Source: UBA1546 sp049302185 (lineage in GTDB: Bacteria; Nitrospirota; Thermodesulfovibrionia; Thermodesulfovibrionales; UBA1546). Taken from it: a DNA stretch of 64,000 nt. Both the position numbers and the translations under genes were made by a program. Shown here piece after piece: positions 1 to 7,031 of the stretch (its first letter is position 1; the number at the start of each line of letters is the position of its first letter). The DNA lies in contig JBAQLV010000013.1 in the NCBI GenBank assembly GCA_049302185.1, positions 1-64,000 on the forward strand. Reading direction: 5' to 3'. The notes under the pieces were generated by a model, which made no database searches, was not told the origin of the DNA, and worked only from the letters and a program-made list of their open reading frames with translations.

Positions 1-20
1 TGTTAATGCTCACTAATTAG
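1..20 (+). repeat. Left terminal inverted repeat of the IS481-type element
   Basis: This 20-base sequence pairs with 1004-1023 at 16 of 20 positions, including an uninterrupted 11-base core (gctcactaatt). It begins with TGT, as usual for this family. Confidence 0.7.
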
Positions 21-59
21 GTAACTCTTTTGGTACGATAAACACTAAAGGAGGCCCTA

Positions 60-1064
60 ATGCAATATTCAAGTCAGGTTATAGTAAAGCGTTGGATTCC
101 CATCTTAAAGGAGTATGAAAGAACCAAAGCTAAAGTTAATCTGCGTCCCTTTAAATTTGTAAAAAACCTATGCGATGCACACCACATATCGAGGAAGGAA
201 CTTGGTCGCTATTACCGCAAATGGATTCAAGGCAATAAATTAGATGAAGCTCTCTTGCCAAACAAAAGAGGAGTGCGTCCCGGTTCAAGGAGGACACCTA
301 AAGAAGTAGAGCGAAATATAATCAAAGCTTACAGGAGATTCGGCTCAAACAGATATGAACTTGTTCTTCTTTTTAAGCCTTACTATCTGGATAAAACACC
401 TTCTCCTGCGACAATGGACAGAATAAAGGCGCGTTATCCTCTGAATGAGGCGCAGAAGCAAATAATAAAGCGTTACGAAAAACAGTCGCCTGGAGAGCTT
501 GCCCATATAGATATGACCAAGATCCCAAAGGATATAAGATGCTCTTTTAAAATCAAAGAACTCTATGTTGCTGCCTTGTGCGATGATTGCACAAGGCTTA
601 CCTATGCTGAAATACTTAAAGACAAAAAAGCCTCGACTCTTACATACTTTATGGCTCGATCTCTATCATGGTTTAAGCAAATATACAATTTTGAGTTTGA
701 AGTTGTGATGTCCGATAATGGAGCTGAGTTTAAGGGAACCCTTGACAGAGAACATCCCTTTGAAACAATATGCAGTGAGTTGGGAATAAAACACATATAC
801 ACTAAACCCTACAGACCTCAAACCAATGGCAAAATAGAAGCCTTCTGGAAGATAATTAAGAACGAGTTCTTTTATCCCAATTCATTCGATTCTGAGAAAG
901 ACCTGATTATGAATCTTGGAAACTTTTTATTTGAATATAATCACCTGAGAAAACATGGTGGATTGAATTATATGACACCTTTTGATAAACTTGAAAAAGT
1001 TACCGAATTAGTGAGCGAGAACAACGGTTCTATTTTATTGTCTGAAGTGTCATTCCGCACTTGA
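60..1064 (+). CDS. IS481-type DDE transposase
   Basis: This 334-residue transposase catalyses cut or copy movement of the surrounding insertion sequence. The N-terminal third is a basic helix-turn-helix-like DNA-binding part. The rve (integrase core) domain spans about residues 140-310 and shows the expected acidic triad: D151 in GELAHIDMTK, D219 in VMSDNGAEF and E260 in NGKIEAFWK. A strong AAAGGAGG ribosome site sits 7 bases before the ATG. The reading frame crosses the right inverted repeat, so the last 13 residues (322-334) come from flanking DNA and end inside a palindromic repeat. The catalytic core looks intact, so the enzyme may be active. The family call is firm; whether the borrowed tail matters is unknown. 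Confidence 0.9.
   Translation: MQYSSQVIVKRWIPILKEYERTKAKVNLRPFKFVKNLCDAHHISRKELGRYYRKWIQGNKLDEALLPNKRGVRPGSRRTPKEVERNIIKAYRRFGSNRYELVLLFKPYYLDKTPSPATMDRIKARYPLNEAQKQIIKRYEKQSPGELAHIDMTKIPKDIRCSFKIKELYVAALCDDCTRLTYAEILKDKKASTLTYFMARSLSWFKQIYNFEFEVVMSDNGAEFKGTLDREHPFETICSELGIKHIYTKPYRPQTNGKIEAFWKIIKNEFFYPNSFDSEKDLIMNLGNFLFEYNHLRKHGGLNYMTPFDKLEKVTELVSENNGSILLSEVSFRT
1004..1023 (+). repeat. Right terminal inverted repeat of the IS481-type element
   Basis: It matches the reverse complement of the first 20 bases of the window at 16 of 20 positions and lies inside the 3' end of the transposase reading frame. Confidence 0.65.
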
Positions 1065-1115
1065 TGCGGAATCCAGTTCTTGTTTTTTCTGGATTCCTGC
1101 TTTCGCAGGAATGAC
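1049..1115. repeat. Palindromic repeat of the GTCATTCC...GGAATGAC type
   Basis: Two nested hairpins (attccgca/tgcggaat and attcctgc/gcaggaat) are joined by a GGAATCCAG...CTGGATTCC stem, and the outer GTCATTCC pairs with GGAATGAC. The whole 67 bases can fold as one cruciform. Repeats of this sequence type are scattered in intergenic DNA of many delta-proteobacterial and Nitrospirota-like genomes. Here it supplies the stop codon of the transposase and could act as a bidirectional transcription stop before the pilin gene. Confidence 0.7.
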
Positions 1116-1165
1116 ATAATTGTGTAAAGTTATTTGTGAGACACTTATTTTTTAAGGTGGCTAAA

Positions 1166-1615
1166 ATGAGGAAAAAGGGTTTTACTCTTATTGAGCTTTT
1201 AATAGTTATTGCAATTATCGGGATTCTCGCTGCAATTGCAATCCCTGCTTATGTCGGCCAGCAGACGCGTGCTGCAAGGACAGAGGCATATACAAACCTC
1301 CAGGCATTGAGACTTCTTGAGGAGCAGTTTTATGCTGAGAATGGCCAATATGCGGCGACAACAGGAACTGCTGGCGCTGACCAGCCTGGCAATATAGCTT
1401 TGATTCAGGCGGCTACGGTGCTGCCAGGATTTAAGCCGGGCTCTAATCTTAGTTTCAGTTATCGGATAGTGCAAAATCAGGAGATTACCGCTACTAACCC
1501 TCTTGCATATGCCGTGAAAACACCTTGTTTTTATGCTATTGCTACTGGCAATACAGGCACAAGGGTTCAGGGCGACACTTTTGCTATTGACTGTGATAAT
1601 GACAGAAACTTCTAA
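1166..1615 (+). CDS. Type IV pilin-like (class III prepilin) protein
   Basis: This is a 149-residue prepilin, probably a major or minor subunit of a type IV pilus or pseudopilus assembled at the inner membrane. The leader MRKKG precedes FTLIELLIVIAIIGILAA, with prepilin peptidase cleavage after G5, F6 as the first mature residue and E10 as the conserved Glu5 of the mature chain. The hydrophobic helix runs to about residue 28. Two late cysteines (in TPCFYA and AIDCDND) could form the C-terminal disulfide loop. The ATG follows AAGGTGG by 5 bases, preferred over an in-frame GTG 30 bases upstream. No other pilus gene is nearby. The 3' end overlaps the convergent epimerase gene by 3 bases. Confidence 0.9.
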   Translation: MRKKGFTLIELLIVIAIIGILAAIAIPAYVGQQTRAARTEAYTNLQALRLLEEQFYAENGQYAATTGTAGADQPGNIALIQAATVLPGFKPGSNLSFSYRIVQNQEITATNPLAYAVKTPCFYAIATGNTGTRVQGDTFAIDCDNDRNF

Positions 1616-2640
1616 TCTTTAAGCTTATTTAAAAACTCTCTGTTTTTGAGATACCAGTCAACTGTATGTTGTACGCCTACTTCTATTGAAACGGTTGGTC
1701 TCCACCCAAGTTTCTCTTTTGACTTTTCTATGTCCGCCCATGTCGCCAGCACATCTGCCGGGTGTATAGGCAGCCATTCTATCTCTGCCTTTTTGCCGAG
1801 GCGCTGTTCTATCAGGTTTATTACATACATCAGTTCCACAGGGCTGTTGCTGCCGAGGTTGAAGATTTCATAGCCGAATGGCTCAAGGCATTTTATTGTT
1901 CCGTCTGCTATGTCGTCAATATAGGTAAAGTCTCTTGTTTGTTTCCCATTGCCAAAGACAGGGATTGGTCTTCCGTTGTCAATGTTTTTAATGAATCTGA
2001 ATATGCTCATGTCAGGCCTGCCGGCAGGGCCGTACACGGTGAAGTATCTTGGGATGCTTATGTCAATGCCTGCGAGATAATGATAGCTATAGCATATCGC
2101 CTCAGCGCCTTTTTTTGTAGCAGAATACGGAGCTAATGGGCGGTCTGTATTGTCGGTTTCTTTAAAAGGCATAGGATTAAGTCCGTAGATGCTTGAGGTG
2201 GAGGCAAGCACGAATTTTTTTGTATCGGAGTTCTTGCAGCATTCAAGGAGATTTAGTGTCCCCTTAACATTTGTATCAAGATATATCCACGGGTCTTCTA
2301 CTGATGCCCGCACACCTGCCCTTGCGGCAAGGTTGATAACCGCATCTATTTTATGATTGGCGAATACTGTCTTGACTGCTTTAAAATCACCTATGTCGCA
2401 CCGGTGGAAACTGAAATCACTTTTGACTTCTGACCCCCCTTCAATTCCCCCCTTAGTAAGGGGGGATATAGGGGGGTGACTCTTAACTCTTAACTGTTCA
2501 AGCCGCCATTCTTTTAACCTTGGGTCATAGTAATCATTAATGTTATCAATCCCGACGACAGAATAGCCGTCCTCAAGGAGCTTTTCCGATACCTTCCACC
2601 CGATAAATCCTGCACAACCTGTGACTGCGATAGTCTTCAT
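1612..2640 (-). CDS. UDP-glucuronate 4-epimerase-like NAD-dependent SDR
   Basis: This extended short-chain dehydrogenase probably interconverts UDP-glucuronate and UDP-galacturonate and would work with the UDP-glucose dehydrogenase at 7686. It shows a Rossmann motif (TGCAGFIG, residues 7-14), the serine-rich ASTSSIYG strand, catalytic Y172 and K176 (YSATK), and a GPAGRPDMS segment typical of glucuronate epimerases. Residues 55-70 are encoded by a GC-rich palindromic repeat inserted in frame, lengthening the loop after beta-strand 2; the enzyme remains open and may be functional. It is the only minus-strand gene here and is divergent from rmlA. A GGAGG lies just upstream of the ATG. Confidence 0.85.
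   Translation of the reverse strand: MKTIAVTGCAGFIGWKVSEKLLEDGYSVVGIDNINDYYDPRLKEWRLEQLRVKSHPPISPLTKGGIEGGSEVKSDFSFHRCDIGDFKAVKTVFANHKIDAVINLAARAGVRASVEDPWIYLDTNVKGTLNLLECCKNSDTKKFVLASTSSIYGLNPMPFKETDNTDRPLAPYSATKKGAEAICYSYHYLAGIDISIPRYFTVYGPAGRPDMSIFRFIKNIDNGRPIPVFGNGKQTRDFTYIDDIADGTIKCLEPFGYEIFNLGSNSPVELMYVINLIEQRLGKKAEIEWLPIHPADVLATWADIEKSKEKLGWRPTVSIEVGVQHTVDWYLKNREFLNKLKD
2433..2477. repeat. Palindromic repeat inserted inside the epimerase gene
   Basis: The 45 bases form two nested perfect stems: acccccc with ggggggt at the ends and ccccccttagtaagggggg in the centre. It is exactly 15 codons long and translates in the epimerase as HPPISPLTKGGIEGGS. Similar SPLTKGG-encoding palindromes are dispersed in many bacterial genomes, mostly between genes. 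Confidence 0.75.
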
Positions 2641-2671
2641 CCTGCCTCCAGATTTTTATCAATTTTTACGG

Positions 2672-2677
2672 TATAAT
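2672..2677 (+). promoter_or_regulatory. Candidate -10 box for the rml operon
   Basis: A perfect TATAAT lies 49 bases before the rmlA start in the 85-base divergent gap. No good -35 hexamer is seen at 16-18 bases upstream, so the call rests on one box and on the need for a promoter between divergent genes. Confidence 0.35.
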
Positions 2678-2725
2678 ACAACAATTTATAAAAACGTTAA
2701 AGTTGCAGAGAGGAAGGACTGTTGT

Positions 2726-3793
2726 ATGAAGGCATTGATATTAAGCGGCGGAAAGGGGACAAGGCTCAGGCCCCTGACATATACAACAGCCAAGCAGCTT
2801 GTTCCTATAGCAAATACGCCCATACTGGGATATGTTCTCAGGCATATTAAAGACGCAGGAATAAAAGATATAGGCATAATTATCTCGCCTGAAACAGGAA
2901 ATGAGGTGAAGCACTATGTAAAGGATGGGAAGGGGTGGGGTGTTAATGTAACTTATATATTACAGACAGAGCCTGCAGGACTTGCACATGCGGTTAAAAC
3001 CGCTAAGAATTTTCTGAAAAAGGACAATTTTATAATGTACCTTGGTGACAACCTTCTATCACATGGGGTCAAAGATGCGGTAAGGGAATTTAAAAGACAG
3101 CCCATTGATGCCGCAATATTTCTTAAGGAAGTGGATAATCCAAGACAATTTGGTGTGGCAAAGCTTGACAGAAAGGGCAATATAGTAAAGTTGATAGAGA
3201 AACCTAAGAATCCCCCATCGAATCTTGCGCTTGTCGGCGTCTATATATTTACTGCAATGATACATGACGCTATTGATAAGATAAAACCATCGTTCAGAGG
3301 CGAGCTTGAAATAACGGATGCGATACAAATGCTTATAAGTATGGGTGGAAGGGTAAAAAGTGAGATCTTAAAAGGCTGGTGGCTTGATACAGGCAAAAAA
3401 GACGACATTCTTCAGGCAAATACAATAGTTCTTGATGAATATATAAAGCGGCAGATTAACGGTATGGTTGACAGCAAGAGTCAGATACTTGGAAGAGTAA
3501 CAGTGGAAAAAGGGGCGTCTGTGATGAATAGCATTATCAGGGGGCCTGTTGTAATAGGGAAGAACTCTGAGATTAAAAATTCATTCATAGGCCCGTTTAC
3601 AAGCATTGGCAGCAATGTTACTGTAACAGATTCTTCCATCGAGCACTCTGTAATTCTCAGCAATGCATTTCTTTCAGGTGTTGAAAGGCTTGAAGACAGC
3701 CTTATAGGTAAAAACACAAAAATTATAAGGAATGCGGTTCGTCATAGAGCGCTGCGCCTGATGATAGGGGATGACTCAACAGTTGAAGTCTGA
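2726..3793 (+). CDS. rmlA: Glucose-1-phosphate thymidylyltransferase (long RmlA form)
   Basis: This makes dTDP-glucose from glucose-1-phosphate and dTTP, the first step of dTDP-L-rhamnose synthesis. The nucleotide-binding signature GGKGTRLRPLT (residues 8-18) and the KQLVP motif are intact. At 355 residues it is the long form: about 240 residues of nucleotidyltransferase followed by a left-handed beta-helix tail with hexapeptide-type repeats (GRVTVEKGA, IRGPVVIGKNSEI). The start was chosen at ATG 2726 behind GAGGAAGGA; the upstream in-frame extension has no family similarity and covers the promoter. It overlaps rmlC by 23 bases and heads the rmlACBD operon. Confidence 0.93.
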   Translation: MKALILSGGKGTRLRPLTYTTAKQLVPIANTPILGYVLRHIKDAGIKDIGIIISPETGNEVKHYVKDGKGWGVNVTYILQTEPAGLAHAVKTAKNFLKKDNFIMYLGDNLLSHGVKDAVREFKRQPIDAAIFLKEVDNPRQFGVAKLDRKGNIVKLIEKPKNPPSNLALVGVYIFTAMIHDAIDKIKPSFRGELEITDAIQMLISMGGRVKSEILKGWWLDTGKKDDILQANTIVLDEYIKRQINGMVDSKSQILGRVTVEKGASVMNSIIRGPVVIGKNSEIKNSFIGPFTSIGSNVTVTDSSIEHSVILSNAFLSGVERLEDSLIGKNTKIIRNAVRHRALRLMIGDDSTVEV

Positions 3794-4286
3794 TTATAGA
3801 GGCATGTTTAAAGACGGCGACATAGGGGGTGTTTTTATCAAAAAAATGGAAACTTACGCTGATAATCGCGGGTGGCTGGGAGAATTATTCAGGAAAGATG
3901 ATCCAGCCATAAACTTAATCCGGGGCGATTCAGGATTTTATCCTGCGATGAGCTACATATCTATCACTCATCCTGATGTTGTGAGGGGGCCCCACGAACA
4001 CAGAGAGCAGACAGACTATTTCTGTTTCTTGGGCAAATTCAGGCTCTATTTATGGGATAACAGAAAGGATTCACCTACTCATAAAAATAAAAAGGTGGTG
4101 GAGAATGCAGACAGACTTATAGTAGTTGTGCCGCCGGGAGTTGTCCATGCATATAAAAATACAGGGGAGGAGGACGCAATTATACTGAACTTCCCTGATA
4201 GGCTTTATGGGGGATGGAACAAAGAAGAAAAGGTTGATGAAATCAGATATGAAGATGATGCTGAGAGTCCATTCAGAGTTGAGTAA
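3771..4286 (+). CDS. rmlC: dTDP-4-dehydrorhamnose 3,5-epimerase-like cupin
   Basis: By position and fold this is the 3,5-epimerase of the dTDP-rhamnose pathway, acting on the product of RmlB. It is a 171-residue cupin with DNRGWLGELFR near the N-terminus (family D-x-RG), RGPHEHREQTDYF carrying the likely catalytic or binding histidines, and PPGVVHAYKN late in the barrel. It is slightly short against canonical RmlC (about 180). The start is uncertain: ATG 3771 overlaps rmlA and has a GGGG directly next to it; ATG 3804 is a second choice. Flanking rmlA and rmlB support the role, although the sequence is a divergent family branch. Confidence 0.82.
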   Translation: MTQQLKSDYRGMFKDGDIGGVFIKKMETYADNRGWLGELFRKDDPAINLIRGDSGFYPAMSYISITHPDVVRGPHEHREQTDYFCFLGKFRLYLWDNRKDSPTHKNKKVVENADRLIVVVPPGVVHAYKNTGEEDAIILNFPDRLYGGWNKEEKVDEIRYEDDAESPFRVE

Positions 4287-4316
4287 TTCGGACAGGAGAT
4301 CATCCTTTCGCTCATT

Positions 4317-4360
4317 CTCGGGCTATCGCCCTCCGAGGCTTTTGCCTCTTTATTTTTCTT
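4317..4360 (+). terminator. Tandem hairpins with T-rich tail between rmlC and rmlB
   Basis: The first hairpin is ctcgg...ccgag around a gggc-tatc-gccc core; the second is gaggc-tttt-gcctc, followed by TTTATTTTTCTT. This resembles an intrinsic terminator inside the rml operon, within the 150-base gap. It may attenuate rather than end transcription, because rmlB and rmlD follow in the same direction. Confidence 0.4.
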
Positions 4361-4436
4361 ATGAGAACTTTATGGACTATCGGCAAAAAAAACCGCTCAA
4401 GGACAATCCCCTGTCCTTAGAGGAGGTAGAATAATA

Positions 4437-5459
4437 ATGAAAATACTTGTTACAGGCGGATGTGGATTTATAGGTTCAAACTTTATCAGGTATATACTGA
4501 AGAAGTATCCTGACTATGAGATTGTGAACATAGACGCCCTGACATACGCCGGAAATCTCGAAAATCTGAGAGATATAAAGGGAAATAAAAGATATCGTTT
4601 TGTGCATGGAAGGATTGAGGATAAGAGCCTTATTGCAAATGCGCTTGGTGATGCAGACTATATCGTAAACTTTGCCGCAGAGACGCATGTTGACAGGTCC
4701 ATCCGGAATTCCTCCCCTTTTCTGACCACAAATGTTTTAGGAACGCATACTTTACTTGAGGCTGCAAGAAAAGTTCCCATTAAAAAATTTGTTCATATCT
4801 CAACTGATGAGGTATACGGTGCACTCGGTAATAAGGGAAAATTTACAGAGAAGACCATGCTTGCGCCAAATTCTCCGTATTCGGCATCTAAGGCTTCGGC
4901 TGACCTTCTCATCCGCGCATATTATGAAACTTATAGGTTGCCCGCAGTAATTGTCAGGCCGTCAAATAACTATGGCTATTACCAATTCCCTGAGAAGTTT
5001 ATTCCCCTTATGATTACAAATATTCTGATGAAGAAACCTATTCCCATTTATGGGAAGGGGGAAAATGTGAGAGACTGGTGTTTTGTAGAGGACAGTTGTG
5101 CGGCAATTGACAGCATTATGCATAACGGCAAGGCAGGCGAAGTGTATAATGCAGGCGGCAATTGTGAAGTTAAAAATATAGAGCTTGCAAAAAGCATTCT
5201 TAAAATAATGGGGAAATCGGATACTCGACTCGCAACCGAGAGCGAAAGGCATATTAAATTCGTTAAAGACAGGCCGGGGCATGATTACAGGTATGCTCTT
5301 GATAATTCAAAAATAAAGCGTGAATTAAAATGGAGGCCGTCTGTCAAAATAGAGGCAGGCATTGAGATGACCATAAAGTGGTATAAAGATAACGAGTGGT
5401 GGTGGAAACCGCTTAAAGAAAGACTCAGCGCTGAGAGCAGGGGATTTTGGGAGGCATGA
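4437..5459 (+). CDS. rmlB: dTDP-glucose 4,6-dehydratase
   Basis: This converts dTDP-glucose to dTDP-4-keto-6-deoxyglucose using tightly bound NAD+. It shows TGGCGFIGSN (residues 6-15), the dehydratase signature ISTDEVYG with T123-D124-E125, and catalytic Y148 and K152 (YSASK). Length (340) is normal for the family. The ATG follows AGAGGAGG. The stop codon overlaps the rmlD start as ATGA, indicating coupled translation. The product can also feed other dTDP-6-deoxysugar branches, for example one using the aminotransferase at 39698. Confidence 0.95.
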   Translation: MKILVTGGCGFIGSNFIRYILKKYPDYEIVNIDALTYAGNLENLRDIKGNKRYRFVHGRIEDKSLIANALGDADYIVNFAAETHVDRSIRNSSPFLTTNVLGTHTLLEAARKVPIKKFVHISTDEVYGALGNKGKFTEKTMLAPNSPYSASKASADLLIRAYYETYRLPAVIVRPSNNYGYYQFPEKFIPLMITNILMKKPIPIYGKGENVRDWCFVEDSCAAIDSIMHNGKAGEVYNAGGNCEVKNIELAKSILKIMGKSDTRLATESERHIKFVKDRPGHDYRYALDNSKIKRELKWRPSVKIEAGIEMTIKWYKDNEWWWKPLKERLSAESRGFWEA

Positions 5460-6319
5460 AGATACTCGTTACAGGATCAGAAGGCATGCTCGCACGGGAT
5501 TTAATATCTGTGCTGAAAGAGAGTAATGAGGTAATGCCGTTTTCAAGACAGAAGATGGACATTACCCAAAAAGATGCCGTTATAAAAAATATAAAAAGTA
5601 ATGCGCCTGATATGGTAATCAATTGCGCTGCATATACAAAGGTAGATACGGCTGAAGAAGAAAAGGATAGGGCATTTCAGGTAAATGGCATAGGCGTTCA
5701 AAATCTTGCTGTTGCGTGCGCAGAGATGCAAATCCCTTTATGCCATATAAGCACAGATTATGTCTTTGACGGCAGGAAAAATAAACCTTACACACCATTT
5801 GACGCTGCAAACCCCCTGAATATTTACGGAGAATCAAAACTTGCGGGTGAAAAATATATTCAATGGATTTTGAACAAGTTCTATATAGTCAGGACAGGCG
5901 GGCTTTACGGCAGAGGGGATAATAATTTCGTAATGACGATTCTAAAGCTTGCAAAAGAACGCCGGGCAGTGAAAGTTGTAACAGACCAGATATGTTCTCC
6001 GACTGCTACTGCAAATCTCTCTACAGGAATAAAAAAACTGATTGAAAGCGGAAGTTTCGGAATATATCACATTACCGATGATTCGGGGGACGGTATAAGC
6101 TGGTTTGATTATGCCAGAGAGATTGTTTCAACGGCAGGCATACGCGCAGAGATAATCCCGGTAACTTCCGAGGAATTCCCCCGGCCTGCAAGGCGTCCTG
6201 CGTATTCCGTGCTTGACACGGAAATTACAAGACTTGCAGTGAACTATATGCCGGAAAAACGCGAAGTTGCCCTTAAAAAATTTCTTTCAACAGCCTTGCA
6301 CAGAGCAGCAGAACAGTAG
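5456..6319 (+). CDS. rmlD: dTDP-4-dehydrorhamnose reductase
   Basis: This is the last step of dTDP-L-rhamnose formation, NADPH-dependent reduction of the 4-keto group. It is a 287-residue SDR with TGSEGMLA at the N-terminus, NCAAYTKVD, HISTDYVFDG, and catalytic Y124 and K128 (YGESK). I chose ATG 5456, which gives the standard MKILVTG start and a 4-base ATGA overlap with rmlB; a TTG three codons upstream is an alternative. The C-terminal residues RAAEQ lie at the edge of a CAG-rich inverted repeat that follows the gene. Confidence 0.94.
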   Translation: MKILVTGSEGMLARDLISVLKESNEVMPFSRQKMDITQKDAVIKNIKSNAPDMVINCAAYTKVDTAEEEKDRAFQVNGIGVQNLAVACAEMQIPLCHISTDYVFDGRKNKPYTPFDAANPLNIYGESKLAGEKYIQWILNKFYIVRTGGLYGRGDNNFVMTILKLAKERRAVKVVTDQICSPTATANLSTGIKKLIESGSFGIYHITDDSGDGISWFDYAREIVSTAGIRAEIIPVTSEEFPRPARRPAYSVLDTEITRLAVNYMPEKREVALKKFLSTALHRAAEQ

Positions 6320-6376
6320 AGCAGCAGAGCAACAGTAAAAAACTACTGCTCTACTGCGCTGTTGCGCTACTGCTCT
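6302..6376. repeat. Imperfect AGAGCAGCAG/CTGCTGCTCT inverted repeat
   Basis: A purine-rich left arm made of degenerate AGAGCAGCAGAACAG units pairs imperfectly with a right arm of CTACTGCTCTACTGCGCTGTTG units across an AAAAAACT loop. It starts in the last codons of rmlD and ends about 75 bases before the regulator gene. It could stop the rml transcript and insulate the long operon downstream, but there is no clean T-run. Confidence 0.5.
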
Positions 6377-6416
6377 TTGTAAAGTCCATGCCTCCTGCCA
6401 AATGCATTTTTCGGTA

Positions 6417-6446
6417 TTGACTAAACCGATTTTTATGTGGTATGTT
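6417..6446 (+). promoter_or_regulatory. Candidate sigma-70-type promoter of the long glycan operon
   Basis: TTGACT (6417-6422) and TATGTT (6441-6446) are separated by 18 bases. Predicted initiation would fall at or next to the ATG at 6453, giving a leaderless or nearly leaderless transcript; no ribosome site precedes that ATG. Confidence 0.4.
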
Positions 6447-6458
6447 CATGGCATGAAC
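6444..6458. promoter_or_regulatory. Palindrome over the promoter and start codon (possible operator)
   Basis: GTTCAT-ggc-ATGAAC is a perfect 6-base inverted repeat that overlaps the -10 box and the proposed start codon of the winged-helix regulator. Such placement would suit autoregulation. This is an inference from position only. Confidence 0.35.
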
Positions 6459-7031
6459 AATCATCCGCATGAGGACATATCCCTCAGGCTGCTTGACGAA
6501 CTTACAAAGGAGCCGGTGATTACTCAGCGGGCATTGGCTGACCGCCTTGGGATTGCCCTCGGGTTGGTTAATGCGTATGTAAAGAGGCTTTATAATAAAG
6601 GGCTCATAAAGGTCAAAAATCTTCCTAAAAACAGAGTCAAGTATATAATCACTCCTAAGGGTTTTGCAGAGAAGGCAAAACTTACCTACAGCTACATGAA
6701 CCGCTCAATAGGCTATTTCAGAGACGTTCGGCAGAAGATTGAGCAGACTTATGCGTTGATGCTGGCCTCGGACGTCAGGAATATTGTGCTGTGGGGCGAT
6801 GGAGAGGTTGCCGAGTTATGTTACATCTCTACGAGAGGGCTGCCTCTTAAGATTGTTGGTGTTGTTGCTGACAGCGGGATGGGAAAGGGATTTTTTGGGC
6901 ATGACATTTATTTAATAGAGAATGTCAATGGAATTGAATATGATGCAATACTGGTTGCATCCCTTGACGGCATGGCAAGTGAAAAGATGAATAAGGCTGG
7001 TGTAAATCCTGAAAGGGTTTATTATCTATGA
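6453..7031 (+). CDS. Winged helix-turn-helix regulator of the glycan locus
   Basis: A 192-residue cytoplasmic DNA-binding protein. Residues about 10-65 form a MarR-like winged helix (SLRLLDELTKEPVITQRALA, then LGIALGLVNAYVKRL as recognition helix, then a KVKNLPKNRVKYIITPKG wing). The rest (about 95-192) looks like a small Rossmann-type fold (NIVLWGDGEVAEL, IVGVVADSG) of the kind seen in polysaccharide-locus regulators. The start was placed at ATG 6453; an upstream in-frame ATG would run through the promoter. It overlaps the antiterminator gene as ATGA, so both are made together. The ligand is unknown. Confidence 0.8.
   Translation: MNNHPHEDISLRLLDELTKEPVITQRALADRLGIALGLVNAYVKRLYNKGLIKVKNLPKNRVKYIITPKGFAEKAKLTYSYMNRSIGYFRDVRQKIEQTYALMLASDVRNIVLWGDGEVAELCYISTRGLPLKIVGVVADSGMGKGFFGHDIYLIENVNGIEYDAILVASLDGMASEKMNKAGVNPERVYYL

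Larger units (their letters stand above)
1..1023 (+). mobile_element. IS481-family insertion sequence
   Basis: The element is bounded by imperfect inverted repeats. The first 20 bases of the window (tgttaatgctcactaattag) match the reverse complement of 1004-1023 (cgaattagtgagcgagaaca) at 16 of 20 positions, and the outer ends carry the TGT...ACA termini usual for IS481 elements. It holds one DDE transposase gene whose stop codon lies about 40 bases beyond the right end. The left end is the first base of the window, so a target duplication cannot be checked and the contig may break at this repeat. Confidence 0.8.

Noticed and set aside
4207..4434. 75-codon open frame between rmlC and rmlB
   Set aside because: It starts inside rmlC in another frame, has no ribosome site, and its sequence is dictated by the hairpins in the gap.
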